42,290 nucleotides of DNA from JAVBMB01 sp031552995 (GCA_031552995.1 JAVBMB010000058.1:1-42290); one strand, 5' to 3'; counted from the first letter of the stretch, positions 1 to 8,582 are shown. Made by a program: numbers and translations. Notes: generated by a model from the letters alone, not told the origin.

Positions 1-2
1 AA

Positions 3-122
3 ATAATGAAAGTCGGCAATGGTGAGTCGGGGAAAATCTCGCTTGAGCTGTATAAGCTGATGACAGACATACAGTGGGGCCGGGCCGAAGGGCCGAAAGG
101 CTGGTCTGTAACGGTCTGCTAA
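3..122 (+). CDS. C-terminal fragment of an unrecognised protein
   Basis: An open frame enters from the left edge and stops at TAA 120-122, giving the last ~40 residues of a protein that ends in WSVTVC. An ATG lies at 6-8, but there is no ribosome binding site in view and the frame is open to the edge, so I treat it as the tail of a longer gene. The stop is followed 25 bases later by a strong terminator, which supports a real gene end. The piece GNGESGKIS looks a little like a P-loop but is too near the C-terminus to be a normal NTPase motif. Family not recognised. Confidence 0.45.
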   Translation: MMKVGNGESGKISLELYKLMTDIQWGRAEGPKGWSVTVC

Positions 123-146
123 TCACACTTCAATAATAAAAAGAAG

Positions 147-185
147 AACAGTCCTGTTGAAATACAACAGGACTGTTCCATTTTT
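147..185 (+). terminator. Rho-independent terminator
   Basis: A perfect 13-bp stem (147-159 with 165-177) and a 5-base AAATA loop are followed by CCA and five T (181-185). It lies just after the partial gene ending at 122 and separates it from the TetR operon. Confidence 0.9.
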
Positions 186-271
186 ATACCTCAGCATGTA
201 AAGCAGTTTTACTTGACAGTATCTGTTTAGCTAAATTGCACAGATTATCTCGAGAATATTTATTTAACATG

Positions 272-325
272 CTCATTGACTCATCTGGTCAATGAGTGTA
301 TATTTAAATTGACCGAACGAGTCAA
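272..325 (+). promoter_or_regulatory. TetR operon promoter with two operator-like inverted repeats
   Basis: A promoter can be read as TTGACT (276-281), 17 bases, TATATT (299-304). Two inverted repeats share the form TTGAC-N7-GTCAA. The first (core 276-292) extends to 9-bp arms CTCATTGAC/GTCAATGAG at 272-296 and covers the -35 box. The second (309-325) covers the expected transcription start. Their centres are 33 bp apart, about three helical turns, which suits two regulator dimers on one face of the DNA. The natural candidate ligand is the TetR protein encoded just downstream; that link is inferred. Confidence 0.65.
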
Positions 326-381
326 CGGAGCAACAAACAAAACCATAATAGCTACAATAATTGGAAAGGAGGAGCATAGTA

Positions 382-1059
382 TTGTCGCTCAGGCCGGAAC
401 AGTTTGAAAAAATCATGTCAATGGATGCTGAAAAGCGCAACCGTGTACTCAATTCCGCTATGGCAGAGTTTTCAAAGGGATATAAGCGCGCGTCAACCGG
501 TACCATGGCAGCGGCAGCCGGAATATCAAAGGGCTTGCTGTTTCATTACTTCGGCACAAAGCGGCAGCTGTTGCACTACACATTCACTTACACATTCGAT
601 ATTCTCATCCGGGCGTATTCCGGCAAGCTGGACAAAGCTCAACCGGATTTCCTTATCAGATTGCTTGACATAACAAAAATTAAACTCGATTTGCTTCTTC
701 AATGGCCGGCGTCCTCCGCCTTTATGGCGGCGGTGTACACAAACAATGATGACGACTTTGCTGATATAAAGAGTGAGATGCTTGAACGGTATGAAGAGAC
801 GAAAAGCTTTGACGGAAGCTGGTTCTTCGACGGCGTCGATTACAGTATGTTCAGGCCGGATATCGACCCGAAAATGGCTGTAAACACGGTGATGTGGAGC
901 TTTAAAGCCTACTCTGAGAGTCTGTTCGAAAAACAGGGGAATATCGAAGGCATCATATTGCGTTACAATGAGATTATTCAAACAGTCGAGCAATACAGCG
1001 AGTTCTTCAGGAAGATACTTTACAGGCAGGACGCGCAGGGAAACACTGACAGACAATAA
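382..1059 (+). CDS. TetR/AcrR-family transcriptional regulator
   Basis: A 225-aa DNA-binding regulator. The N-terminal helix-turn-helix is visible around residues 36-64 (TGTMAAAAGISKGLLFHYF, then GTKRQLL), the usual TetR pattern ending in a tyrosine before F-x-x-K. The C-terminal ~150 residues are the variable ligand-binding and dimer domain. The start is taken as TTG 382 because AAAGGAGG (365-372) lies 9 bases upstream; the later ATG codons have no ribosome site. The gene is followed after 38 bases by an ABC exporter operon and preceded by paired inverted repeats, so it probably represses itself and the exporter until an effector binds. Effector unknown. Confidence 0.9.
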   Translation: MSLRPEQFEKIMSMDAEKRNRVLNSAMAEFSKGYKRASTGTMAAAAGISKGLLFHYFGTKRQLLHYTFTYTFDILIRAYSGKLDKAQPDFLIRLLDITKIKLDLLLQWPASSAFMAAVYTNNDDDFADIKSEMLERYEETKSFDGSWFFDGVDYSMFRPDIDPKMAVNTVMWSFKAYSESLFEKQGNIEGIILRYNEIIQTVEQYSEFFRKILYRQDAQGNTDRQ

Positions 1060-1097
1060 CTATAGCCGCGCGCTTTTGCGCTGCAGGGAGGCCGCAA

Positions 1098-1979
1098 ATG
1101 GCAGAACATGTGATTGAAATCAATAATCTTACAAAATACTACGGCAAGCACCTCGGGGTGGCTGACATATCATTCGCCGTTGAGCGCGGCGAAATATTCG
1201 GCTTCATCGGCCCGAACGGAGCAGGTAAGTCGACGACAATCCGCACATTGCTCGCGTTAATATTCCCGACATCCGGCAGTGCGACAATATTCGGCAAGGA
1301 CTGCATCAAGTACGCGCCCGAGCTTGCAAACGATATCGGCTACCTGCCGTCAGAGGTTTTTTACTACGACGGTATGAAAGTTATTGACCTGTTGCGCTAT
1401 GCTGCCGGATTCTATAAAAAAGACTGTATGCCTCGAATAAATCAGCTGTGCGATAGGCTTGACCTTGACAAAACACGAAAAATCGAGGATTTGTCATATG
1501 GCAACAAGAAAAAGGTCGGCATTGTTCAGGGCTTGCTGCACTCGCCGCAGCTCATCCTCCTTGATGAGCCGACAGCGGGGCTTGACCCGCTGATTCAGCA
1601 AAGCTTTTTCGAGTTGCTGCGAGAAGAGAATAAAAAGGGCGTTTCAATCCTGTTCTCGTCGCATATTCTAAGCGAGGTACAAAAGATGTGCTCAAGGGTG
1701 GGAATAGTCAAGCAGGGCAAGCTGATAAGCCTGCAAAGCATGACGGAGCTTCGCGAACAAAGCTACAAAAAAGTGCGTGTCTCGTCAAAGCAGCCGCTCG
1801 ACGGCATATTGTCCGGCATAGACGGCGTATCTGGTTACGAAATCGGGCCGTCAGGCGTCACATTTCTGTTCAGGGGCGATATAAACGCCATCGTCGCCAA
1901 ACTTGGAGCGCTGCCGCTGAGCGACCTGAATATCGAAGAGCCGACGCTTGAAGAAGTGTTCCTTCACTATTACGAATAG
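1098..1979 (+). CDS. ABC transporter ATP-binding protein (CcmA/COG1131 type)
   Basis: A 293-aa cytoplasmic ATPase that would energise the two permeases encoded downstream. Walker A GPNGAGKST is at residues 38-46, a variant signature LSYGNKKKV at 132-140, Walker B LILLDEP at 152-158 and the switch histidine at 189 (SSHIL). The ~80-residue tail after the nucleotide-binding domain is typical of drug, bacteriocin and lipid ABC-2 exporters. The ribosome site GGGAGG (1086-1091) is 6 bases before ATG 1098. Translation is nearly coupled to the next gene. The substrate cannot be told from sequence. Confidence 0.93.
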   Translation: MAEHVIEINNLTKYYGKHLGVADISFAVERGEIFGFIGPNGAGKSTTIRTLLALIFPTSGSATIFGKDCIKYAPELANDIGYLPSEVFYYDGMKVIDLLRYAAGFYKKDCMPRINQLCDRLDLDKTRKIEDLSYGNKKKVGIVQGLLHSPQLILLDEPTAGLDPLIQQSFFELLREENKKGVSILFSSHILSEVQKMCSRVGIVKQGKLISLQSMTELREQSYKKVRVSSKQPLDGILSGIDGVSGYEIGPSGVTFLFRGDINAIVAKLGALPLSDLNIEEPTLEEVFLHYYE

Positions 1980-1988
1980 GTGACGGCA

Positions 1989-2786
1989 ATGAATGTATTC
2001 AAATACGAGTTGCGGCAGTACAGGCGCTCGCTGGTGTCGTGGGTTGCCGGCATGTCATTAATCCTTTTCATCTATCTGCCAATAATGCCGATTTTCCTTG
2101 AAGAAAGCGCGGCGCTGCGCGAGATGTTCGGCAGCCTTAACCAGTCTGTGCTGTCGGCAATAAACATTGATATGGAGCTTGTTTTCGGCACGGTTGGGTT
2201 CTACGGATTTATGTTCACCTTTATCTCCATTGCGGCGGCAATTCAGGCGGCAAGTCTTGGTCTGGGCATAATATCTAAAGAAAACCGCATGAAAACCGCC
2301 GATTTTCTGCTTTCAAAGCCGCGCACCCGCTTATCAATTTTTGCCTCAAAGCTGCTTGCGGCGTTATGTGTGCTGGTTGTTACACAAAGCGTGTTTTACA
2401 TAATATCCACGGCCGGTATGTATCTCGCATCAAACGGTAACCTGCAGTTCAGGCCGTTCATGCTGATAAATCTGACGTATACGTTCCAGCAGCTCGCCTA
2501 TATGGCAGTCGGGATGTTCTTGGCAATGATTCTGCCGAAGGTCAAGTCGGTGATATCAGCCACAATGGCGCTTGTCATGGGCACGTTCATAATAGGTATG
2601 CTGGCTAACCTCGCCGAAATCGAGGCGCTGCGAATACTCTCTCCGCTTAGATATTTTGACACGAATTACATTATATCGAACAGCGCTTACGATATAAAAT
2701 ACCTTATGCTGTCCATCGTTGTGACTGTCGTTCTCATTGTGGCATCGGGTGTGATATACATTAAACGCGATGTCAAGGCAGTATAA
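1989..2786 (+). CDS. ABC-2 type membrane permease (first of a tandem pair)
   Basis: A 265-aa integral membrane protein with about six hydrophobic segments, the membrane half of an ABC-2 exporter. I take ATG 1989 as the start because AGGTGA (1978-1983) sits 5 bases before it and the N-terminus (MNVFKYELRQ) then matches the paralogue downstream (NVFKRELR). A GTG at 1980, directly after the ATPase stop, is an alternative. A cytoplasmic loop carries KTADFLLSKPRTR, closely matched in the second permease (KTADFIFTKPVTR), so the pair arose by duplication. It probably forms a heterodimer with that protein. Confidence 0.88.
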   Translation: MNVFKYELRQYRRSLVSWVAGMSLILFIYLPIMPIFLEESAALREMFGSLNQSVLSAINIDMELVFGTVGFYGFMFTFISIAAAIQAASLGLGIISKENRMKTADFLLSKPRTRLSIFASKLLAALCVLVVTQSVFYIISTAGMYLASNGNLQFRPFMLINLTYTFQQLAYMAVGMFLAMILPKVKSVISATMALVMGTFIIGMLANLAEIEALRILSPLRYFDTNYIISNSAYDIKYLMLSIVVTVVLIVASGVIYIKRDVKAV

Positions 2787-2813
2787 TGCCGCGTTATTTT
2801 GAGGTGATGATTT

Positions 2814-3611
2814 ATGACTAATGTTTTTAAGCGAGAGCTGCGGGCAAACCTGCGTGCCACAATATTCTGGTGTATCGGTATCGCGGCCTTTGCCGGCATA
2901 GGCTTCGTCAAATACAGCGGAGTAGCCGGCGCCGGCGCCGACATTAATATGATATTTGACATGCTGCCGCGAATTGTCCGCATCGCGTTCGGCATGGGCA
3001 CGCTGCCCGTCTACGAGCCGCATGGATATTTCGCCTGCTTATATGTCTGGCTGTGTTTTTTGGCATACACGCAGTCGGCGTTGCTGGGAGGTACAATTCT
3101 AGCTAAGGAAGAGCGCGACAAGACGGCCGATTTCATCTTCACAAAGCCGGTCACACGTACGGACGTAATATTTGGCAAGCTGCTTGCCGGTGCGGTTTGC
3201 ACAATCGCCGTAACTGCATGCGCGTGGGCGGTGTTGGCCGGCGTATTTTACGTGCAGGTAACTGACACTGCGCTGATTGGTAAAATGAACCTGTCGATGC
3301 TTGGCATGGCGCTTGCCCAGATGATGTTCTTCACGGTTGGGATTATGTTTTCGGCGCTTATTCGCAGCCATCAGAAGGCCGGGCAGGCGGCAGCTGCAAC
3401 GGTATTTTGCACGTATATGATTTCTGTCGCAATAGATATGACAAACAGGCTTGAGTTGCTTCGTGTGCTGACGCCGTTTCAGTATTTCAGCGCCGGCAGG
3501 ATAATACAAAACGGGATTGAGATGCGGTATATTTTGCTGGCGGCAGCGCTGTGCGCCGCTGCGGTATATATAACAATCAGGGCATTTGCGCGCCGGAATA
3601 TCCACACGTAA
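2814..3611 (+). CDS. ABC-2 type membrane permease (second of a tandem pair)
   Basis: A 265-aa integral membrane protein, the same length as the preceding permease and sharing its start (NVFKRELR) and loop motif (KTADF, then KPVTR). About six membrane spans are visible. A good ribosome site, GAGGTGATG, precedes ATG 2814, 27 bases after the previous stop. It ends the TetR-controlled operon and is followed by a terminator. The likely role is one half of the export channel driven by the ATPase at 1098-1979; substrate unknown. Confidence 0.88.
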   Translation: MTNVFKRELRANLRATIFWCIGIAAFAGIGFVKYSGVAGAGADINMIFDMLPRIVRIAFGMGTLPVYEPHGYFACLYVWLCFLAYTQSALLGGTILAKEERDKTADFIFTKPVTRTDVIFGKLLAGAVCTIAVTACAWAVLAGVFYVQVTDTALIGKMNLSMLGMALAQMMFFTVGIMFSALIRSHQKAGQAAAATVFCTYMISVAIDMTNRLELLRVLTPFQYFSAGRIIQNGIEMRYILLAAALCAAAVYITIRAFARRNIHT

Positions 3612-3634
3612 TAAATGCGTCAATTATAGACAAA

Positions 3635-3666
3635 AACAACCTCCGCCGTCAGGCGGGGGTTGTTTT
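3635..3666 (+). terminator. Rho-independent terminator of the TetR-ABC operon
   Basis: A 13-bp stem with one G-U pair (3635-3647 with 3652-3664) and a GTCA loop, with T-rich flank TTGTTTTC overlapping the right arm. It lies 24 bases after the second permease stop and just before the marR promoter. Confidence 0.85.
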
Positions 3667-3679
3667 CATCAATAACAAT

Positions 3680-3710
3680 GGTTGACATGTCAACCAAACT
3701 GACCTATAAT
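3680..3710 (+). promoter_or_regulatory. Consensus promoter with a palindromic MarR-type operator
   Basis: The -35 box is TTGACA (3682-3687), the spacer 17 bases and the -10 box TATAAT (3705-3710): a full consensus vegetative promoter. The -35 lies inside a perfect 16-bp palindrome GGTTGACATGTCAACC (3680-3695). Palindromes of this form are common MarR-family operators, and a dimer bound here would block RNA polymerase. The product of the next gene is the obvious candidate, giving negative autoregulation. Confidence 0.85.
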
Positions 3711-3743
3711 AGTCAAGGCGGCGTATGCCGCACGGAGGCTGTT

Positions 3744-4205
3744 ATGGACAATTTAAGAAGAAATCTGCGCCAGATATCACGTCTTGCGCAGTCGTACACC
3801 GCTAAAGCCCTTAAGGATACCGACCTCAGCCCGTCACAGATACAGGCACTTCGCGTTGTCACATTCCACAGGAATATCAGCCAGACAGCCCTTGTTCGCC
3901 ATCTCGGAATAGACAAGGCGGCAGTGGCGCGCATTATAACCGAGCTTGAGCGCAAGTCATATATCCTGCGTCTGCCGGATGACAATGACAAGCGTGTCAA
4001 GCGAATCTATCCCACGCCGGCGGCTGATGCCGTCCGGCAGGAGCTTATTGCAGCCGAGGGGGACTTTTTTGACGCGCTGTTTACTGGCGTCGCGCCAAAA
4101 GATATGCTGATATTTTCAGCCGTTCTCGACAGCGCATACCGCGAAGCGCTGCGCCTGCGCGACTGCGGCTTTAACGAGCTGCTTGGGGAAGAGGTGATGC
4201 CGTAA
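3744..4205 (+). CDS. MarR-family transcriptional regulator
   Basis: A 153-aa winged-helix regulator. The recognition region (SQTALVRHLGIDKAAVARII, about residues 55-75) and the wing (LRLPDDNDKRVKRIY, about 84-98) are the standard MarR layout, flanked by dimerisation helices. ATG 3744 is chosen because GGAGG (3734-3738) lies 5 bases upstream; the open frame further upstream overlaps the promoter and is not coding. The gene directly abuts an ABC exporter pair, so it most likely represses its own operon and releases it on binding a toxic or signalling compound. Confidence 0.92.
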   Translation: MDNLRRNLRQISRLAQSYTAKALKDTDLSPSQIQALRVVTFHRNISQTALVRHLGIDKAAVARIITELERKSYILRLPDDNDKRVKRIYPTPAADAVRQELIAAEGDFFDALFTGVAPKDMLIFSAVLDSAYREALRLRDCGFNELLGEEVMP

Positions 4206-5927
4206 ATGCATATGATTGCGAGGTACATCAAACCCAGTATGCGCCGCATGATAGCCGGAGTTATCGTCAAGCTTCTCGGCACGGTTATCGAACTGTTTTT
4301 GCCGTACATACTCGCGCATATAATTGACGATGTCACTCCGCTTGGTGATATACGCATTGTGCTGATGTGGGGGGGCGCCATGCTGTTTTGTGCAGTTGCC
4401 GCATGGGGCGCAAATGTGCTGGCGAACCGCAACGCGTCGGCTGTGGCGAGGGATACAATTGAGGTGCTTCGGCACGACCTGTTCAATAAAATTATGTACC
4501 TGTCCAACCGTCAGATAGACTGGTTTTCAATCCCGTCGCTTATATCCCGCATGACGTCGGACACATACAACATCCACCGGATGATAGGTATGATGCAGCG
4601 CATCGGCATCCGCGCGCCGATACTGCTTATCGGCGGGCTTATCGTCACGCTGACAATTGACCCGGTGCTAAGTGGTATACTCGCCGCGATGATACCGCTG
4701 ATGATTGTTCTGGTATTTTTCATTACAAAAAAAAGCTTGCCTATGTTTAGCTCCCTTCAAGGGTCGGTGGACGAACTTGTGCGCGTAGTGCGCGAGAACG
4801 CCGGGGGTGTGCGCGTCATAAAGACTCTAAGCAAAACGGCCTATGAGCGCGAGCGCTTCCGAGGCGTCAACAAGCAGGTCGTGGCAAACGAAAACCGCGC
4901 AAATATGACAATGGGGCTCAGTCGTCCGTTGCTGAACCTGATGTTTAACGTAGGGCTTGTACTGGTCATCGCGGCAGGCGCTTACAGGGTAAACAGCGGC
5001 CAAATCGGCGCGGGTGTCATCGTTGCGTTCCTGACATATTTCACCTTGATGCTTAACGCTGTTCTTGGCGTCACAAGGGTACTTACGATGTATTCGTCGT
5101 CGCTGGCTTCGGCAGCGCGTATCGAGGAAGTGCTCAACTCGTCAAGCGAGTTGAATATCAGCGACTTCCCGCGTGAAGACAGCGGTGCGCATGTCAAGTT
5201 CGAACACGTTGATTTTTCGTACGACAAAAAAGAGAACAATCTGTCAAATATCAGCTTCGAGCTGAAACGCGGCGAGAGCCTTGGCATTATCGGGCCGACA
5301 GGGTCCGGCAAAAGCACAATCGCGGCGCTTCTTTTGCGTCTGTATGATATTGACAGCGGCAGGATAACGATAGACGGGCGCGATATACGCTCGTTGCCGG
5401 TTAAAGACCTGCGCGACAGGTTTGGCGTCGTCTTCCAGGGAGACGCCGTGTTCAGGGATACAATAGAGGGCAATATCCGCCTCAGCCGCGAAATCGACAT
5501 GGAGGAAGTGGACAAGGCGATTGCAACGGCGCAGGCGGGGGATTACATCGCGCAGGCCGGCGGACTGACACACGAGGTCGACGCGCACGGCATGAACCTG
5601 TCCGGCGGGCAAAAGCAGCGGCTGCTCATCGCCCGCGCTCTTGCGGGCAGGCCGGAAATCCTCATACTGGATGATTCCTCAAGCGCGCTCGATTACAAGA
5701 CAGATGCAAACCTGCGCGTCGGGCTGCACGAAGGGTATGGCGACACGACAACGATAATCATCGCCCAACGTATCAGCTCTATACGCAAATGCGACAGGAT
5801 TCTCGTCATAGAGGACGGCGCTGAGCTTGGCCTGGGCACGCATGACGAGCTGATGGCCACATGCAGGCTGTATCAGGAGATAAGCAAGCTGCAAATGGGT
5901 GACGGAGAGATAAGTCAGGAAGGATAG
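4206..5927 (+). CDS. Heterodimeric ABC exporter subunit with degenerate ATP site
   Basis: A 573-aa half-transporter: six membrane segments in residues ~12-300 and a nucleotide-binding domain in ~328-565. Walker A GPTGSGKST is at 363-371 and the signature LSGGQ is intact at 465-469. The catalytic glutamate after Walker B is aspartate (LILDD, D490) and the switch histidine is glutamine (Q521 in IIIAQRISS). These are the changes known from the degenerate-site subunits of heterodimeric exporters such as BmrC and TM287. The start ATG follows the marR stop directly, with GAGGTGATG inside the marR end. It should pair with the next gene as a multidrug or lipid exporter. Confidence 0.93.
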   Translation: MHMIARYIKPSMRRMIAGVIVKLLGTVIELFLPYILAHIIDDVTPLGDIRIVLMWGGAMLFCAVAAWGANVLANRNASAVARDTIEVLRHDLFNKIMYLSNRQIDWFSIPSLISRMTSDTYNIHRMIGMMQRIGIRAPILLIGGLIVTLTIDPVLSGILAAMIPLMIVLVFFITKKSLPMFSSLQGSVDELVRVVRENAGGVRVIKTLSKTAYERERFRGVNKQVVANENRANMTMGLSRPLLNLMFNVGLVLVIAAGAYRVNSGQIGAGVIVAFLTYFTLMLNAVLGVTRVLTMYSSSLASAARIEEVLNSSSELNISDFPREDSGAHVKFEHVDFSYDKKENNLSNISFELKRGESLGIIGPTGSGKSTIAALLLRLYDIDSGRITIDGRDIRSLPVKDLRDRFGVVFQGDAVFRDTIEGNIRLSREIDMEEVDKAIATAQAGDYIAQAGGLTHEVDAHGMNLSGGQKQRLLIARALAGRPEILILDDSSSALDYKTDANLRVGLHEGYGDTTTIIIAQRISSIRKCDRILVIEDGAELGLGTHDELMATCRLYQEISKLQMGDGEISQEG

Positions 5928-5937
5928 GTGATGCTTT

Positions 5938-7716
5938 ATGTCAATGGCGCAGCCCTCGTGGCTAAGCACGGCGCAAAAGCCGAAGAATCTTCGCCGAACT
6001 CTGGCGCGGATAGGCGGATACATGCTTCATTACAAATGGCTTTTGGCGGTGGCGCTGATTATGACGATAGCGTCAAACATGCTGGCGCTGCTAGGCCCGC
6101 AGCTTACAGGCTACGCCATCGATGCCATGCTTGGCCCCGGGCAGGTGGACTTTGCCGCCGTGCGTTACTACGCCATGCTGATGATAGTTTTCTATGTGCT
6201 ATCATCTGTGTTTACATATCTGCTCAATGTGCTGATGATTATAATTTCACGCAAAGTAATATATAGGCTGCGCGAGGATATATTCGACAAGCTTCTGTCT
6301 CTTCCCGTACGTTTTTTCGACACGCATTCCACCGGTGATATCATCAGCCGCATATCGTACGACTGCGATACACTCAACGCCTCGCTGTCTACAGATATTG
6401 TCACCATCCTTGCCAGCGTAATTACCATCGCCGGTTCGTTCATCATGATGATGCGCATATCGCCGGAACTTGTTCTTGTGACATTGGTCACGGTTCCGCT
6501 TTCTATAATCGTCACACGTTTTATTGCAAAGCGCACACAGCCGCTGTTTCGTATCCGCAGCAAAAAGCTGGGTGACCTGAACGGATTTGTCGAGGAGATG
6601 ATAACCGGGCAAAAAACGCTAAAAGCCTATAATCAAGAGGCCGATACCGTTTCGCGTCTTGATGTCGAGAATAAAGAGGTGTGCAGCGCCTACTACAAAG
6701 CGGAGTATTATTCCAGTATAACCGGCCCGACGGTCAACTTCGTCAACAACCTGTCTATGACATTTGTCTCTGTGTTCGGCGCGCTGATATATATGGCCGG
6801 TAAAATGAGCATCGGAAATATCTCAACATTTGTGCTGTACAGCCGCAGGTTTTCGGGGCCGATAAATGAAATTGCCAATATCTACGGAGAGCTTCAATCG
6901 GCGCTCGCCGCGGCGGAGCGCGTGTTCAGGCTGCTTGATGAGCCGCCAGAGCCGGAAGACCCGCAGGATGCGCAGGTGCTTGACAATGTCAGCGGCGATG
7001 TGAAAATCGACGATATCAGCTTTGGTTATCTGCCGGATAAACCGGTGCTGACGAACTTCAGCCTGCAGGCCGACCGGGGTAAGCTGATAGCCATTGTCGG
7101 GCCAACCGGCGCCGGCAAGACGACGCTTATTAACCTGCTTATGCGGTTTTACGATATCGACAGCGGTAGCATATCCGTTGACGGGCACAATATTGCCGGT
7201 CTGACGCGCGACAGCCTGCGCCTGGCATATTCCATGGTGCTTCAGGATACATGGCTGTTCCGTGGTTCAATCTACGACAATATTGCGTACGGCAGGCCGG
7301 AGGCAATGCGTGAAGAGGTGATAGAGGCCGCAAAAGGCGTCAAGATGCACAACTATATAATGCGTTTGCCCAACGGATATGATACGATATTAAGCGACGA
7401 CGCCGCAAATATATCAAAAGGGCAGATGCAACTGATTACTATCGCGCGTGCCGGGCTAGCCGGAAGCAGGATGTTAATCCTCGACGAGGCGACCTCAAAT
7501 GTCGATACGCGCACCGAGGTCGAGATACAGGAGGCGATGCGCAGGCTAATGAGGGACAAGACCTGCTTCGTCGTGGCGCACAGGCTTTCGACGATACAGA
7601 CTGCCGACAGGATTCTTGTTGTCAACGGCGGCAACATCGTCGAAAGCGGAACGCACAGCGAGCTTATGGAGAAAAAAGGGTTCTATCGCGAACTGTATGA
7701 CGCGCAGTTCAAATAG
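5938..7716 (+). CDS. Heterodimeric ABC exporter subunit with catalytic ATP site
   Basis: A 592-aa half-transporter with six membrane segments in residues ~25-320 and a nucleotide-binding domain in ~353-590. Walker A GPTGAGKTT is at 388-396, Walker B is followed by the catalytic glutamate (LILDE, E517) and the switch histidine is present (H548). The signature is altered to ISKGQ (492-496). This complements the partner encoded at 4206-5927: its intact LSGGQ faces this subunit's complete Walker A/B, while its degenerate Walker B faces this altered signature. AGGTG (5926-5930) precedes ATG 5938 by 7 bases. The operon is under MarR control. Confidence 0.94.
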   Translation: MSMAQPSWLSTAQKPKNLRRTLARIGGYMLHYKWLLAVALIMTIASNMLALLGPQLTGYAIDAMLGPGQVDFAAVRYYAMLMIVFYVLSSVFTYLLNVLMIIISRKVIYRLREDIFDKLLSLPVRFFDTHSTGDIISRISYDCDTLNASLSTDIVTILASVITIAGSFIMMMRISPELVLVTLVTVPLSIIVTRFIAKRTQPLFRIRSKKLGDLNGFVEEMITGQKTLKAYNQEADTVSRLDVENKEVCSAYYKAEYYSSITGPTVNFVNNLSMTFVSVFGALIYMAGKMSIGNISTFVLYSRRFSGPINEIANIYGELQSALAAAERVFRLLDEPPEPEDPQDAQVLDNVSGDVKIDDISFGYLPDKPVLTNFSLQADRGKLIAIVGPTGAGKTTLINLLMRFYDIDSGSISVDGHNIAGLTRDSLRLAYSMVLQDTWLFRGSIYDNIAYGRPEAMREEVIEAAKGVKMHNYIMRLPNGYDTILSDDAANISKGQMQLITIARAGLAGSRMLILDEATSNVDTRTEVEIQEAMRRLMRDKTCFVVAHRLSTIQTADRILVVNGGNIVESGTHSELMEKKGFYRELYDAQFK

Positions 7717-7754
7717 TGAGGCTCATTAAAAATGCTTGCATTATGGAGGATGGC

Positions 7755-8582
7755 ATGGATATTATAACTCGTGCGGCGCAGCCGCAGGACAGGCTGAGCT
7801 GTGTATGGATTGAATCCGGCGCGATGCCAAGCATCACGTATATAGACGAGGTGTGGCCGGTGTTCACCGCGCCCGGCAACGGAGAGCTTACTGTCGCCCT
7901 CGTTGACGGAGACCCCTGCGGAATGGGCAAACTGACTGTGCTCTATGGCGGTTACGGTTGGCTCGAATCGCTGCGAGTGCATCCCGACTATCAGAACATG
8001 GGCCTTGGCAAGGCGATATACAGACGCTACATGCAGCAGATGACCGAGATGAATCTTTCGGCTGTCGGCATGTACACCGGCATCGACAACACGCACAGTC
8101 GCCATCTGGCCGAGCTTTATGGCCTGTCCGTCAGCGGTGAGTTCAGCGAATACCGCATTGCAGCGAGATCTGATGCTGTAAATCCAAACGGCTTTACAGC
8201 GATTGCGCCGGAAGAAGCTGAAGAAATATTTGCTCCGCTATACAGCACAATGGGAGAGTTCATAACTGTAAACCGCACATTTTATCCCGTGCGTCCCGGC
8301 CTTGCAGAACGCTTTGCCCAAAACGGATGGGCGTTTAGATGCGGCGACACAATTGTTCTTGCCGGTTCTCGTTTCCAGCCGTATAAGCTGCTGCATCTGC
8401 CTTATGTGCATGGGGATTGGGAGCTCGCTGCGCGCTTCGCGCACAGCGAGGCGTTACGCACATCAGCCGCGCAGATTTCGGCAATCCGCCCGCTTGGGAT
8501 GTGGCATGAGTTGCCTCAGCTTAAGCAGGCCGGATTTGCCAAAACTGATGAGGATTTTATAACCATGTGGAAAGGGCTGTAA
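7755..8582 (+). CDS. GNAT-family N-acetyltransferase
   Basis: A 275-aa protein with an N-terminal GNAT domain (residues ~1-140). The acetyl-CoA binding motif is seen as LRVHPDYQNMGLGKAIYRR (73-91), with QNMGLGKA as the Q/R-x-x-G-x-G/A core. The ~135-residue C-terminal part is not recognised. ATG 7755 follows GGAGGA (7745-7750); a GTG at 7716 that overlaps the exporter stop is less likely. As the last gene of the MarR operon it may modify the exported compound or a related one. That is inference from position only; no substrate can be named. Confidence 0.85.
   Translation: MDIITRAAQPQDRLSCVWIESGAMPSITYIDEVWPVFTAPGNGELTVALVDGDPCGMGKLTVLYGGYGWLESLRVHPDYQNMGLGKAIYRRYMQQMTEMNLSAVGMYTGIDNTHSRHLAELYGLSVSGEFSEYRIAARSDAVNPNGFTAIAPEEAEEIFAPLYSTMGEFITVNRTFYPVRPGLAERFAQNGWAFRCGDTIVLAGSRFQPYKLLHLPYVHGDWELAARFAHSEALRTSAAQISAIRPLGMWHELPQLKQAGFAKTDEDFITMWKGL

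Noticed and set aside
3..122. P-loop-like GNGESGKIS in the leading fragment
   Set aside because: It lies within 40 residues of the C-terminus and has I instead of S/T after GK, so a nucleotide-binding site is unlikely.
5928..6266. 112-codon plus-strand open frame overlapping the second ABC exporter subunit
   Set aside because: It is in another frame of a gene with clear domain motifs, and its product has no recognisable features.
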